Below are positions 20,425 to 31,464 of a stretch of 64,000 nucleotides of DNA, piece after piece. The position numbers and the translations under genes are program-made. The first letter of the stretch is position 1. Every line of letters starts with the position of its first letter. A model generated the notes under the pieces. The model was not told the DNA's origin. It ran no database searches and saw only the letters and a program-made list of their open reading frames with translations. The stretch comes from Platerodrilus igneus (Eukaryota; Arthropoda; Insecta; Coleoptera; Lycidae), in contig JARFIW010000170.1 of assembly GCA_036346225.1 (NCBI GenBank), forward strand, positions 11,222,501 through 11,286,500, written 5' to 3'.

Positions 20425-21490
20425 GGTCTAATCCAAATATAATTCGACCACCGTACGTACTGATGGGTTCTGGGAGCACTGTCTATACTTGCATATATTG
20501 GCTTGCTCAGAAAATATAAAAACCTTGTTGCCCTTGAATTTTAGACAGGTTATTTGGAACTCTTTGCCACTTACGTATACTGTTACTACCTTTATAATAT
20601 AGGCCGTGTACGTTGTTTTGCCTTGGATTTCAAATCTTATTATTACAAACGAATCTACAATGACATCTTTTGGAATCGGTTTGTTAGTTATTTACAAATC
20701 AGTGAAATTATCGCCATCTTTATCATGCAACGAAATATTTTCATTTTCGTTTTCGCTACTACTGCTTCCGTTGTTAGTGCGCATTTTACTTTGTTGAGGT
20801 ATTTTTATCATCTGTACGCCACTAGAACAAGGCAAATTCTTGTCGGAAACTTCTCCACATCCATGGAATTTTTAATAGAATTCATCGGTTCTAAATCTAT
20901 CAGTGCTACAGATTTATCTGCAGGAATGGAGACCTTTTCTTGTCGACCTCTAGTAGTTTTACCTCCACCCCTCCTGCAAGCCTGAAGGTAAGTTAAAAGT
21001 GGTCACTAACAACGGAACTTGTGTCAGTAACTTCTAGAGTTAATGAAGGTAGTTTTTCAATACTTTTTTGTTTTAGAGGCATAATCCCACATGCTTTGAA
21101 TCCAGCTTTGACGTTATCTGGTCCTTTTGAGGATATTTCATTTCAAAAGCTTTCCAAGCAGTTTTGGAAACACAGGTTTTCGTTTTCTAACTTGTATTGG
21201 GTCAAAATTTCATATCAACACATCTTCACCGGAGCAAAAACTCTACATCTAGCAGTTGGTATAGATGGGTAGCATTAGCTCATAAAAATATTAATTTTTA
21301 TTTCGTTTTTCACACTCTTCTATCGCTTCAGACTTTGATGTGAGCTTATATTATCCCCAAGTGTACATTGAGTACCTTCAAGTTTATGTGCCCATGGGAT
21401 GACTATCTGCATAAACCATTCTTCAAAGTTAGGTCCATCAAACCAACCTGAATTTGTTCTTCTATATCTCGTATCTCAAGGGCCGCATAC
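20425..21490 (-). pseudogene. Pogo/Tigger-type (DDE_1) transposase remnant
   Basis: On the minus strand, broken frames give the C-terminal half of a pogo/Tigger transposase. First comes NKFRLVDGPNFEEWF with a PWAHKLEG block (about 21380-21450). GDNISSHQSL follows, equivalent to the GDNLSSH catalytic Asp (about 21340). Next are GPDNVKAGFKACGIMPL (about 21050-21120) and a Lys/Arg-rich GGGKTTRGRQEKVS. The last is an IQGKTTYTAYII region near 20600, like the C-terminal domain of insect pogo proteins. Many stops. It lies antisense inside the kinase gene's first visible intron. Confidence 0.65.
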
Positions 21491-21849
21491 TACCCAAGTC
21501 CTACGTAAATATAACATGTTAAAAAAGTGTTATTTGCCACAACGATAAACATTATTTAAATACATCCCTTTGATGAATACATATTTCTTTCTATATACTT
21601 CAATACTCTCCTGAATACCATCTTTTTAGTTTGTGATAAATATTAACGATTTATTTTATTTGTATATTCCATTAATTCAATATAATCTCAACTATGCATA
21701 TTTAAATTGCGTAAAATAAGAAGTAAAATCATTTAAGTTTTAATGCAAAACAAACTACATTACTTATTACCCGCCATGCATGGACGGCCTCTATTCACAA
21801 AAGTACGCCCCCACCTAGCAGTGACGTCACTCAATTAAACATTAAATAA

Positions 21850-23352
21850 ATAGCCTCTTGTGTTTCCCTGTTTTGCCTAAATCTAAATTGATCTTCTAAG
21901 TATTTCTTCAGCCTGTTTTTCCACCTGTCTGGGCCAACTCTAGTTAATATTTTTGACAAGTGGGCTGCAAACTTATTATTTGAAAATTTTCGCATCTTTC
22001 TGTGCCTCTCTTTTTTGGTATAGTGACTATGTTGTTACATTTGAAATCTTTGGGTATTTTCAGACCCTTTAATGTTAATTCAAATTTGTTTCTAAGTATA
22101 GGGTATCCGGTCATCTTTTCAATACCACAGGTTGAAGACTTATTGGTTGTGTACATGAATTTTTTTTTCCAATAAAATCCAAAATAGTATTTCTTGTAAA
22201 AATAATATAATTATTAAAATATATAATTTTGTCCTTTTCGACTTCATCAACAATACAAGCAAGATGTAATCCATATTTTTATTGGCAAAATCAATTTATT
22301 AACTAGTCTTTTTTATGTGTGATATTAGTTTAATAGTTTAAATATTATGTATTCATTGTTAATGTAATGTTAATCCATTCCGCTTCTACTTCCTTAGTAT
22401 CAGAAATTTTCCTGATATCTTTCAGCAATTCATTTGACTTTTTTTCGAATCTTGCTTGAATATCTTTATCTTTTAGTTTCTCAAAGTCAAAGTGCCATTT
22501 TCCATTCCTTTGAAAAAAGGAATGGACCTTTTTTCAAAGTTTTAAATTTAAGCATAGCCTTCATAATTATAATGTTGTGGTCAGTGTTTATATTCGCTTC
22601 TAGATAGCTTCTAGTCTTTTACTTGATTCCTAAACCATTGTCTAACAAGAATGTAATCTATTTGATATCCTGCTATGTATCCTGGCATCTTCCAAGTGTA
22701 TTGTCTTCTATCATGATATAGAAATAATGTGTTAGTGATGGTTAAATTATTTTGTCGCAAAATTCTACCAGTCTATTTTCCATGTTGTTTTTCGTGCTAC
22801 CTACTACCACTCCTTCTCTACCCTCACCCTCGTAATTATTAAATTTTCATGTTCTTTTACGTATCTTAGTATGTCTTCGATAGTTTTGTAGATTGCTTCT
22901 ACCTCTTCCTTGCTGTAGCTAGAGGTATTATTACTGTATTTACCAGGTTAGATTCTAATCTAACTATGACTATTCTTTTGTTCTTTTGTAAGTAGTTTTC
23001 TACACAGCGTCCTATTTTTTTTTCACACAACTATTCTCACATCTGAATTTCTTTCTTCCGATCCTGTATGAATCGCTTTAAAGTCTCCGCTCCAAAAAAA
23101 TCACCCGCCTCTGGCCACTGTACTTGGCTGATTCATACTATGTCTATTGCTCACCTATTCATTTCTGTTTTCAAGTTCTCTGGGCTTCATACTTCTGACA
23201 TTCCACTGTCCTACCTTCAAAATGTTCCCGACTTTTCTTCTAAATTTTTCAATCACATCCCCCGAAGTACTCCCCTCACAGAGATCCGAATGGGGGACTA
23301 TTTTAACTCCGAAATTTTTTACCGCAGAGGATGCCATCATCTTTAGTAACAA
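21850..23352 (-). mobile_element. RTE-type non-LTR retrotransposon, degenerate
   Basis: Minus strand. Endonuclease start ILKVGQWNVRSM near 23200, then YKTIEDILRYVKEHENL (about 22830-22900). QIDYILVRQWF with a later YLEANINTDHN block (about 22600-22680) matches the end of the endonuclease domain. A WHFDFEKLKDKDIQARF linker follows (about 22440-22500). The RT part VTIPKKRGTERCENFQIISL (about 22010-22040) leads to KYLEDQFRFRQNRETQEAI at 21850-21900, where it is cut. Stops throughout. The same family reappears at 63580-64000. Confidence 0.72.
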
Positions 23353-23383
23353 TTTAAGTACCCTGTGTACTTGGGAGATAATG

Positions 23384-24311
23384 ATAGATAGATAGATAGA
23401 TATTTAATCAGTACCCATGTAAACAGGGTAAAATTACATAGTGAGCAATGCCCAATACATAAATAAATACCTATATACATTCCATTAGCCTAGTTTGTCA
23501 AGCAAGATTGTAATACAATTTAAGAAGTGAAGAGAATAGATACATAATTTAAAAACTTAACAACAAAAGTTTATATTAGTCTAATCTAAAGCATCGCCAT
23601 GTCTTATCCAAGCTTGTCACATAAATAATGCAGAATCACAAAATGTGATAGAAGTCATCAGTTAGAGATAAAATTTATACAATACTACAGAAGCTGCAAG
23701 ATAAACAAACCCAAGGGTTAATCAAAATGATCAGTAAGGAATTCTTCGATCCTGTAATAACAGCGCTCACGCAGCAAGGACAGTAACGAAAATTTAAACT
23801 GTTTGAAGTTATTGAAAGATTTTATTTCTTTGGGAAGTTTATTGAAAGGTGTCGGTGCTGTGTATAAAAATGATTTTTTTATAAAGCTTGATAAAGGTAA
23901 AGGTCTATAAAAGTCAACTGCAGTTCGTGTATTATGATGATGAAATGAACTATGAGTAGCAAAATTATTATTATATCTGTGAAAAAGGATTAATGATTCA
24001 AAAATGTAAATTAAAGCATAGGTTAGAATGCGGAGCTTCTTGAAAAGAGGTTTGCAATGAGCAGTGTTATCCGCCTCGCAGATTATTCGAATGGCACGTT
24101 TTTGTATTTTAAAAATAATTGAATTATTTTCCAAAGTAGAATTGCCCGAAAAGGCTATGCCATACCTCATTCTCGACTCGAATAGTGCAAAGTACACGTT
24201 AAGAGTGCATTGTTCCGATACAGCTTCCGAGACAATTCTCAATGCAAAACAAACCAAAGATAATTTATAGGCTAATGAGATTATATGTGGTGGTTTCCCG
24301 TTGCCTTCCAC
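23384..24311 (-). mobile_element. Non-LTR retrotransposon 3' end with (TATC)n tail
   Basis: A 197-codon minus frame (24311-23718) gives the RT thumb/C-terminal region: YFALFESRMRYGIAFSGN, IFKIQKRAIRIICEA, FKKLRILTYALIYIFESLIL, NTRTAVDFYRP and FNKLPKEIKSFNNFKQFK. This is common to CR1/Jockey-related insect elements. A 330-bp 3' UTR ends in GATA repeats at 23384-23402, i.e. (TATC)n on the minus strand. The 5' part is missing. The N-terminal EGNGKPPH belongs to adjoining sequence and not to the RT. Confidence 0.75.
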
Positions 24312-24561
24312 TTCGCAGTAGTGTGTTTTAGAATGCCATACCGACCCCTATGGTTTCTGCCACTCCAAGTACCGAAAAAGCTGCTGTCCTCCTTCGAGAA
24401 CCTGTCTTAGTCTGGTTCCTCACTAACGACCCTACTACTTTGGTTGGACTTGTAGTTTGGCTCTTAGATCACTAGAACGCGCAAGCCATTCCACCGTTCT
24501 AGTAATCTAGAATTTCTTCAAGGTGCAGGTCCATTAGGAATGGACAATAGTTGTAGGAGAT
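24312..24561. other. Unclassified, possible DDE transposase scrap
   Basis: More GC-rich than its surroundings. On the minus strand near 24470-24500 it reads RTVEWLARSSDL, like the WPxRSPDL motif of mariner-like transposases, but no other motif supports this. It joins the retroelement fragment to the left through a GGCAACGGGAAACCACC stretch. Confidence 0.25.
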
Positions 24562-24863
24562 TTTATTTCCTAATTCTTCTTAATCTTCTTTGGGAAGTAA
24601 ACCACTCATAGTTTTTAAAATTATCTTTATTTACGTTTCGATCCATGACCTAGGATCGTTGTCAAAATAATAAAAAATTCAAGTTTGACATTTATGTCAT
24701 AAATTTGATGAATTTTTTATTATTTTGACAACGATCCTAGGTCATGGATCGAAACGTAAATAAAGATAATTTTAAAAACTATGAGTGGTTTACTTCCCAA
24801 AGAAGATTAAGAAGAATACTAAACAAACCACAACAAACATACAGGGAGTATTTATTTCCTAAT
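24562..24863. mobile_element. Palindromic foldback element, copy 1, with 13-bp target duplication
   Basis: Two arms of about 107 bp (24575-24681 and 24709-24815) are near-perfect inverted copies around a 27-bp centre. The element continues to 24850 with a tail containing AAACAAACCACAACAAAC. It is flanked by TTTATTTCCTAAT at 24562-24574 and 24851-24863. Each arm holds GACAACGATCC...GGATCGAAACG, a stem followed by GAAAC that resembles the hammerhead-like 3' ends of Penelope-like elements. A second copy lies at 42525-42704. It has no coding capacity, so it is probably non-autonomous. Confidence 0.8.
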
Positions 24864-26575
24864 GTTTTCTTTGGAGTGTTGTATTTGATGGTGTCTTATC
24901 TAATAACAAAGTACCACTGGTAACAGTTGAAACTACAGAACTTAAAACAGCTGCGAATAATTTAGTTAATTTTTTGTGCCTAATTTCTTTTTATAACTTC
25001 AAGGCATGATCCTAAAACAAAAAATTAACCGGTTTTACTTAATTTCGAACGTTTTTTATTAAAAAAAATCTAGTTGGGCAAAATAACCTTAACCTGGGCA
25101 AAGTAATCCCAAACTAACTCGTTACATTCAGGGTGAATTGGTCCACCTGGATTTTAAGGTAAAAACAAACATTTTCTACTTTTGCTAAACATAACAATGT
25201 TTATGGCCAATATATGTAAAGCAGGAATATTCAAATGTACCTTAAATAAGCCCCGCCTTATCAGTAATAATATAAAGTTTCTTACTTGCAAAAACATGTA
25301 CATATAACGCACTGAAACAACATCCCATGTCTCGCTTATATTTTGCAGCTGGTAGAACCCGTACTGAATTTAAAATGCAGTATTTTTGGCAAAATTGCTC
25401 CATTTGTCGGTATATAAGTATAAATAAAAGTTTAGCATAAGTAGTAGCTGCATTTAGGTACTACTAGAATAAAAATTATGCTGTTAATGTAGTAACAATA
25501 GTATCATTTAAAGCTGTCTTGGGCAAGATAAAAAACAAATATCTAAAAGCAGGAATAGATGAATAATAGTAATAACGGTTACTGTGATAAATAAACACCT
25601 TTTAGCTTGATAGGGCCGGTGAGTGTGCTCGTCCAGAAGTAATTCTTTTCACTACTACTAATTTGATTTAATGTGCATGTGAGACTGACGTTTAGAAGTA
25701 ATGATCCATATCTTATGCTAATGAAGCTTGTCGCGTTTACGGTACTTTTCATATAAATTAATTGAAATTTAACTTCCCCGGCATCGACTAATCATGCATA
25801 ACCCTAACATAAAAAGGATCTTGTCTATAAATTAGGTTGTATGAGTAATCGCCACGAGTAAAGTACAGAAATTAATACAACAAGCCAGGAACTTACTGTG
25901 TTTTTACTGAAGCCACGGCTGCTACCTGGGTCTCAGGGATAGTCCTTTGGCTGGGTTTTTTCACATGCAGTCCAGCTGTTCTCGTCTACGAAGCACAATA
26001 ATTTGTAGATATAGGAAGGCGATAACAAGGAAAGGATCACTTTGCCGAAATTTGAACTTCACAAACGTCCGTCTTCGTCAAAAGTCAATAGTAAAGTCCT
26101 TTGCTTTAAGAGATATACTTCTCACCAACTATAGTTTCCCGCCATTTTGTTCATGCTCCCATGGCTGAAACTGTTAAACCACTTGCATTCTTATAGCCTG
26201 AAAGTGCAATGTTTGCTGTTAGCCCACCACAGGTCATGGGTTAATGTCCTGAAATGTGTGAGAAACTAATAATCGTGGAACTTACATGTAAAGGCTTAAA
26301 TTAAAGATGTGAAAGTATAAGTTTCCCATACTGGGATTAAAATCCCCTAAAAATTAGGTAGTGAAATAAAATGTGAAACCTTGTAGAAAAAAAGAGGCAT
26401 AACAAACCCCTTACAAAACTAGATGGAACATCGACTTTATTAGTATTTAATATAACACTGTCCAAACCTATGACACGTATTATGTATAAACATCGATCGT
26501 AAATTAAAGAAGTCCAATACTTTTACCAAATTGTTTATAATTTTTAAATAAATACACATTTTTACCATTTTCTAG
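24864..26575. other. Intron sequence, no gene seen
   Basis: AT-rich intron up to the second kinase exon. A small open frame at 25947-26168 shows no recognisable domain. Nothing else identified. Confidence 0.4.
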
Positions 26576-26772
26576 TGCGAATTTGAGGAGATCCCAGACG
26601 TTTACTCAAAATATCTATCCCAATTGGTAAATGATATTTTACAACGAGAGAATATGAAGAGACCATCAGCTCAATATATACATGATACAATAATTCCAAA
26701 TATATTGCATATGTTATTCCCATATGAAAATCAAAGAAGGCATTCTGTAAGTAATGCCCAGATGAATGAAAA
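26576..26772 (+). CDS. Nek9: NEK9/NEK8-type kinase, exon for C-lobe end
   Basis: 197 bp between a TTTTCTAG acceptor and a GTAAGTAT donor, phase 0 to phase 2. It encodes CEFEEIPDVYSKYLSQLVND, then ILQRENMKRPSAQYIHD with the conserved kinase subdomain XI Arg-Pro, and a linker NILHMLFPYENQRRHSV. It completes the kinase domain. The two leftover bases AA join with the first G of the next exon to make a Lys codon. Confidence 0.88.
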
Positions 26773-27197
26773 GTAAGTATTTATTATATATTTATTGTAG
26801 CAAGTAAATTCTACCCAATGACATTGAAAATGTTTTATCTTAATTAAATTTGAAGAAGACTTGATTATAATATTTAGATTTATTTTCAATTCCTTCATAA
26901 TATGTTTCCCATTTAAGTTGATAAATTGACGTGCACTTATTACTTTTAACGAACTTTTGGGATTTGAGCAGGCTAAAAATTAGGTCCCAAGGGAATACTG
27001 CACAGACATCTGAATGTGCACACATTTTCAACTTTATCAATTTTAGATAATAGTATTCTTTCAAACTTGAATATAAACAGTTACTAGTTAGAGGACGTGC
27101 ATTATGAATTGCCAAGCAAATGTGGTTTGAAGAACAAAAACCAGACTTCAAATAGTGAAGGAACATGATAATAATAAATTAGAACACTGGCATGATA
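26773..27197. other. Intron sequence, no gene seen
   Basis: AT-rich spacer between the kinase exon and the first Penelope-like copy. Confidence 0.4.
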
Positions 27198-28512
27198 CAA
27201 ATTAAAATAATTAATACCCCCTTACCACAAAAAATATTTCTACCACTATATGTGGTCATCATCAGTAGTAAATTAAAAAATAAAACGCATTAAAAACTAA
27301 AAGTTGTTCAGGAAACCTTTCTGAGGATATTCTGCCCGCCATGTAGGCTGAAGTGATCCTTCCCCACAAACAATTTACTAAAACTTGTTTTGAACACCTG
27401 AGGATATTCTCCTCACCAAGTAGGCTGGTGATCTCTACAAAACAAAGTGAATTGTTGCCATAATAAACAAAATCACTTAATTTATACTAAAATTGAAACT
27501 GTTTTAGCAGAACCAAAGTTAATCATGCGTTTCCATTGGTTGTTAAGCCAATAGAGATAGCAATTTAGATTATGCTATTGGGCCCTTCTCAGTGTTTAAG
27601 AGGGGGTCTTTTGTGTTTAATTATTTTGATTGATTCATACGCATTTAGAGAGGAATATGTTGGCACCGCCTTCAACAGTTTGACATATTCTAGTTTAACC
27701 GGGTGGTTGGTTTCAAAACAATGTTTCGTGACTTGAGATCTTTCATATTTACCATATTTGAAATAAGCAATTTGGTCTTTAAAGCTAGTTGTAACATTTC
27801 TCCTAGTCTGACCAATATATTTTTGAGAACATCCTGGTCCCGAACAGCTAATTTCATAAATCCCCAACTTTTCAACTTACCCACTTTGTCTTTTGGGTTA
27901 CCTAACAGATCTCTAATTTTATTAGTATTATTATAAGCAATTTTGAATTGAATTGTTTAAATATTTTATTAAGACCCTTAGTGGTGCTGTGAAAAGGAAG
28001 TTTGGCAAATTTGACTAATTCATTAGTGGTGCTAGGTTGCAAAGTCGTTGATTTACGGATGCTATTTCTATTTTTACATTTTGTTAGAATGTTATCCACA
28101 ATAACCGCAAAAAAATCATTGTGAATCGCTATTTGTTTAATAAGTGCAAGCTCCTTATTAAACCTGCCACTAATTAAAGGAAAATAATTGATCTGTTCAC
28201 CAAAAAATTGAAAACCGTCGGTATATGTTGTAAACTGTGGTTGGAGAAGGATAAAATAAAACGATTCACATTAGTTTCTTTGCTATAAATATCAAACTCT
28301 AGTTTCTGGTAGTAGTTTCTAGTATCTGGAAATGGCAATTGCCCATTATTCGTTAGTTCGTATGTGAATTTTATGCTTTTAACTTTTGAATTTAATTCAT
28401 TAAAGAAACCACTATTTGATTTGGAAATGGCAAAAATGTCATCCACGTACGTTATCCATATTCTTGGGAAGTATTTGGAATTCTCTTTAAAGAGAATTTC
28501 TAGATACACTAG
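27198..28512 (-). mobile_element. Penelope-like element, 5'-truncated, minus copy
   Basis: On the minus strand, RT fingers/palm from 28509: EILFKENSKYFPRIW and ITYVDDIFAIS with the catalytic YVDD, then LPFPDTRNYYQKLEFDIY. A linker follows (RKSTTLQPSTTNELVKF, HSTTKGLNKIFKQFNS, to about 27910). Then the GIY-YIG endonuclease at 27867-27589: GIYEISCSGPGCSQKYIGQT, RNVTTSFKDQIAY and HCFETNHPVKLEY. The 3' UTR carries a hammerhead-like motif and ends near 27198. RT with a GIY-YIG nuclease is diagnostic of Penelope-like elements. A few frame breaks occur in the linker. Confidence 0.88.
27238..27270 (-). ncRNA. Hammerhead-ribozyme-like motif, minus Penelope copy
   Basis: Minus strand: CTGATGA, then a stem-loop with ACCAC/GTGGT arms, then GAAATA. 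This is the CUGAUGA-stem II-GAAA core of hammerhead ribozymes, which are known in the 3' region of many Penelope-like elements. Stem II has an unpaired G, and stems I and III were not established, so activity is uncertain. Confidence 0.5.
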
Positions 28513-28893
28513 TAATTATTAACGATAATAAACTAGAATTTGATATTTATAGGAAAGAAACTAATGTGAATTGTTTTATTTGATACTCCTCCAACCACAG
28601 GTTACAACACAGCCTGGCGGCTTTCAATTTTTGGTGAACAGATAAATTAATTTTCCTTTAATTAGTGACAGATTTAATGAGTTGGCACTTATTAAACAAA
28701 TAGCGATTCACAATGGTTTCTCTGCGGGTATTGTGGATAATATTCTAAGAAAATGTAAGAATAGAAATAATATTCGTAAATCAACGACCTTGCAACCTAG
28801 CACCGCTAATGAATTAATCAAATTTGTCAAACCTCCTTTTCACAGCACCACGAAGGGTCTTAATAAAGTATTTAAACAATTCAATTCAAAATT

Positions 28894-29234
28894 TGTACTT
28901 TGAATAAATTAATCAAGCCTAAATTTTCGAAGGACCAGTACATAAATACATATGTACACACGTGACCAAGTATTTCAATTTATATGTAAATTCAACACAC
29001 TCACCTGAGCAAAACACATCCCGTTCCAACTGTATTTTCGACACAACACACCACGTCTGGTCGTCTCTAAGGATGGTGGCAAACAGCCCGGAATGTTCGT
29101 TTTCCATGCACCAGGTAAACAAAACCACAGCGAGTGGTCGAGAGTGGTGGTTTCACTAAATTAAAATACTAGTCTATCCGCGAACAAAGTTTACACCCAC
29201 AAATTTACAATATATACAAGATTAATTCTAAACA
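28894..29234 (-). repeat. BEL/Pao 3' LTR
   Basis: 341 bp, TGTACTTTG...TCTAAACA on the + strand. Relative to the other LTR, differences were seen near 29074 (T for C) and 29217 (A for C). Confidence 0.92.
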
Positions 29235-29318
29235 TACCGCTCACCAATAAGCTCTGCTTATTTAAAACTAAAGGTACAAACAACAAAACTACTATATATA
29301 TACAGATATATTGAACAA

Positions 29319-30491
29319 TTAAACCATACTTGAAAACGACTTGAGTTGGTATATTCGGGAAGAGGGCAAATCTCCCATTAAAGGAGCAACCGAAGGGGGA
29401 TTAACTTTAAAACAACGAATGCATTTGGCTACAACATGGTTAATAGCGCACTTAACTCCCAGAATCCAAAATTGTTGTGCGATGAAGAAGGCTAATGATT
29501 GGGGTCCAGGGTGAAATAGCTTATGATGCATACTTTCAATTATTAATTCGGTTAGTCGATGCTTTCGGGGAAGTAGCATGGGATGCTTTGCATCATAAGA
29601 TAGTTGAGAATGACGTAAACGACCACCAACCCGAATTACACTATTGGAATCCAGAAACGGAGCTAATTTTTGGATAGGTTTTTTGCATACTTTGCCACTT
29701 TGAATACAAACAAGTTCGTTAGGAAATACATCATGTTGAACTACCTTTACAATACAAATTAAGGCGTTGTACAACTCATCCCCAGTTAACGAACCACCTT
29801 GCCTTTCATGCCTTTTCAATTTCGTATTTCTAATGAATCGGAAGCACGAAGCCACTACACATTGCAGTTTACGAAGTGAGGAGAAACGAGCTAGCAAACT
29901 ATTAATCAAACTATCTGGCACTGTATATACTAAGACAACTTTTCGCTCTTCGCACTCAGCAGTGGAATCTGAGTCTGATGGATTAAATGGTTGATATATA
30001 CGGTTAGTTGAATAAAGAAACTTTGGACCTGACCACCAATGGGCGTGGGATACAAGATCTGAAGGCAATAAACCTCTAGACCCACAATCAGCAGGATTAT
30101 CTTTGCCACTTACATGATGCCATAAGTTAGGAGGAACTCTATCTTGAATGTGAGTATCTGATTTACTAACAAAAGTTTTCCATCGGTGTGGAGAGGATTT
30201 GATCCATGATAAAGTAACTGTAGAGTCAGACCAGGCATGAATTGCATCAATCGTGATGAACGATTTATAAACCTTATTTACAAATTCTATTAAGTCGGAT
30301 AAAAGTACAGCTGCACACAATTCTAAACGTGGCACAGAAATACGTTTTAAAGGTGCTACCTTGGATTTGGCATACACTAAATTTACTGAAATTATTCCGC
30401 TTTGAAACACAGCGAATATAAATAGCTGCAGCATATCCAGCTTCAGAGGCATCACAAAACCCATGAAGTTGCAATGATACAATATCGTCAA
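29319..30491 (-). CDS. BEL/Pao pol C-terminal: RNase H and integrase zinc-binding
   Basis: True coding in this frame starts near 30410 (VFQSGIISVNLVYAKSKVAP). It covers the RNase H-like end (LKRISVPRLELCAAVLLSDL, AWSDSTVTLSWIKS with its Asp, VSGKDNPADCGSRG). It then covers the integrase H2C2 zinc-binding module (HHKLFHPGPQSLAFF, AKCIRC). It ends at GDLPSSRIYQLKSF, just where the DDE integrase core should begin. That core is gone, so no integration enzyme could be made. The upstream boundary is a one-base shift relative to the 30274-31464 frame. Confidence 0.87.
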   Translation of the reverse strand: MTILYHCNFMGFVMPLKLDMLQLFIFAVFQSGIISVNLVYAKSKVAPLKRISVPRLELCAAVLLSDLIEFVNKVYKSFITIDAIHAWSDSTVTLSWIKSSPHRWKTFVSKSDTHIQDRVPPNLWHHVSGKDNPADCGSRGLLPSDLVSHAHWWSGPKFLYSTNRIYQPFNPSDSDSTAECEERKVVLVYTVPDSLINSLLARFSSLRKLQCVVASCFRFIRNTKLKRHERQGGSLTGDELYNALICIVKVVQHDVFPNELVCIQSGKVCKKPIQKLAPFLDSNSVIRVGGRLRHSQLSYDAKHPMLLPRKHRLTELIIESMHHKLFHPGPQSLAFFIAQQFWILGVKCAINHVVAKCIRCFKVNPPSVAPLMGDLPSSRIYQLKSFSSMV

Positions 30492-31464
30492 CTAACACAC
30501 AACGTGACAAGGATAAGGTCGCTAAACAAGATAGCTGCCGTTTATATGCGGACCAACAATCCACAACATCTGAAGGTGGCACCTCATCCCAATCCAACCC
30601 TAAACTCCATAACCGTTGCATTAAATTTTTCAGAAGGAAGGTCACAGGGGTCAACAAACCAAGCGGGTCGAAAACCTTTGCTATGTCTGAGAGTATAACC
30701 CGTTTTGTGCACGGACGTGCAGTACTATCCACTTTGAACTGGAAGCAGTCTTTTGTGGGACACCACTGTAACCCTAAGACTTTTAAGGAAAGTGAGTCAG
30801 CGTCATTAAAAGAGAATGGCTGAAGTTCTTCAGGGGGGAACGACAATAATTCAGGACGATTACTTGCCCATTTCCTAAGGACAAAACATGCACTCGACAA
30901 TAACGAAATGAGTTGACGTTGGATTTCTAAGGTTTCTTCCAAGGATGCACAACCTGTTACTATATCATCAACATAGGTATCAGATATAAGAACCTTTGCT
31001 GCTAATGGATAGTTTTGAAGATTACCCCTTGCTAATTGTTGAAGAACGCGAATAGCCAAGTATGGAGACGAAGATACCCCATACGTTACGGTGTTTAATT
31101 GATACTCTTGAATAGGTTCAGCTTTTGAAAATCGCCAAAGAATACGTTGGTACGATCGATGCTGATCTGTCACCTCAATTTGCCGGTACATTTGCTTAAT
31201 ATCAGCGGTTACAACAAATTTGTGTAGTCTAAACCTTAACAAGATACTCGATAAATCCTGTTGAAGTTTAGGGCCGATCAGTAAACCATCATTTAATGAC
31301 TTGCCGTTAGATGATTTTGCTGACGCATCAAAAACAACCCTCAATTTAGTGGTGCTACTATCTGGTTTCTGAACACAATGGTGAGGAATGTAGTATCCCG
31401 ATGACAAATGTGTAAGAGGTTCATGAACTGTGGACATATGTCCAGACTCTAAATAGTCTTTCAT
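30274..31464 (-). CDS. BEL/Pao reverse transcriptase
   Basis: Minus frame starting MKDYLESGHMSTV. Motifs: HHCVQKPDSSTTKLRVVFDA, NDGLLIGPKLQQDL, VVTADIKQMYRQIEV (first catalytic Asp), YGVSSSPYLAIRVL, and ISDTYVDDIVTG with YVDD at 30964-30975. Then a Peptidase_A17-type region (VLGLQWCPTKDCFQF, FDPLGLLTPV) and LHGFCDASEAGYAAAIYIR, the start of the RNase H-like part. It loses frame at about 30415. All RT catalytic residues are present. Confidence 0.88.
   Translation of the reverse strand: MKDYLESGHMSTVHEPLTHLSSGYYIPHHCVQKPDSSTTKLRVVFDASAKSSNGKSLNDGLLIGPKLQQDLSSILLRFRLHKFVVTADIKQMYRQIEVTDQHRSYQRILWRFSKAEPIQEYQLNTVTYGVSSSPYLAIRVLQQLARGNLQNYPLAAKVLISDTYVDDIVTGCASLEETLEIQRQLISLLSSACFVLRKWASNRPELLSFPPEELQPFSFNDADSLSLKVLGLQWCPTKDCFQFKVDSTARPCTKRVILSDIAKVFDPLGLLTPVTFLLKNLMQRLWSLGLDWDEVPPSDVVDCWSAYKRQLSCLATLSLSRCVLVDDIVSLQLHGFCDASEAGYAAAIYIRCVSKRNNFSKFSVCQIQGSTFKTYFCATFRIVCSCTFIRLNRICK

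Noticed and set aside
20554..20985. 143-codon + frame
   Set aside because: It is the antisense shadow of the pogo/Tigger remnant read on the minus strand.
28919..29128. Small frames in the BEL LTRs (also 34368-34577)
   Set aside because: They occur in both LTRs by duplication and show no domain.
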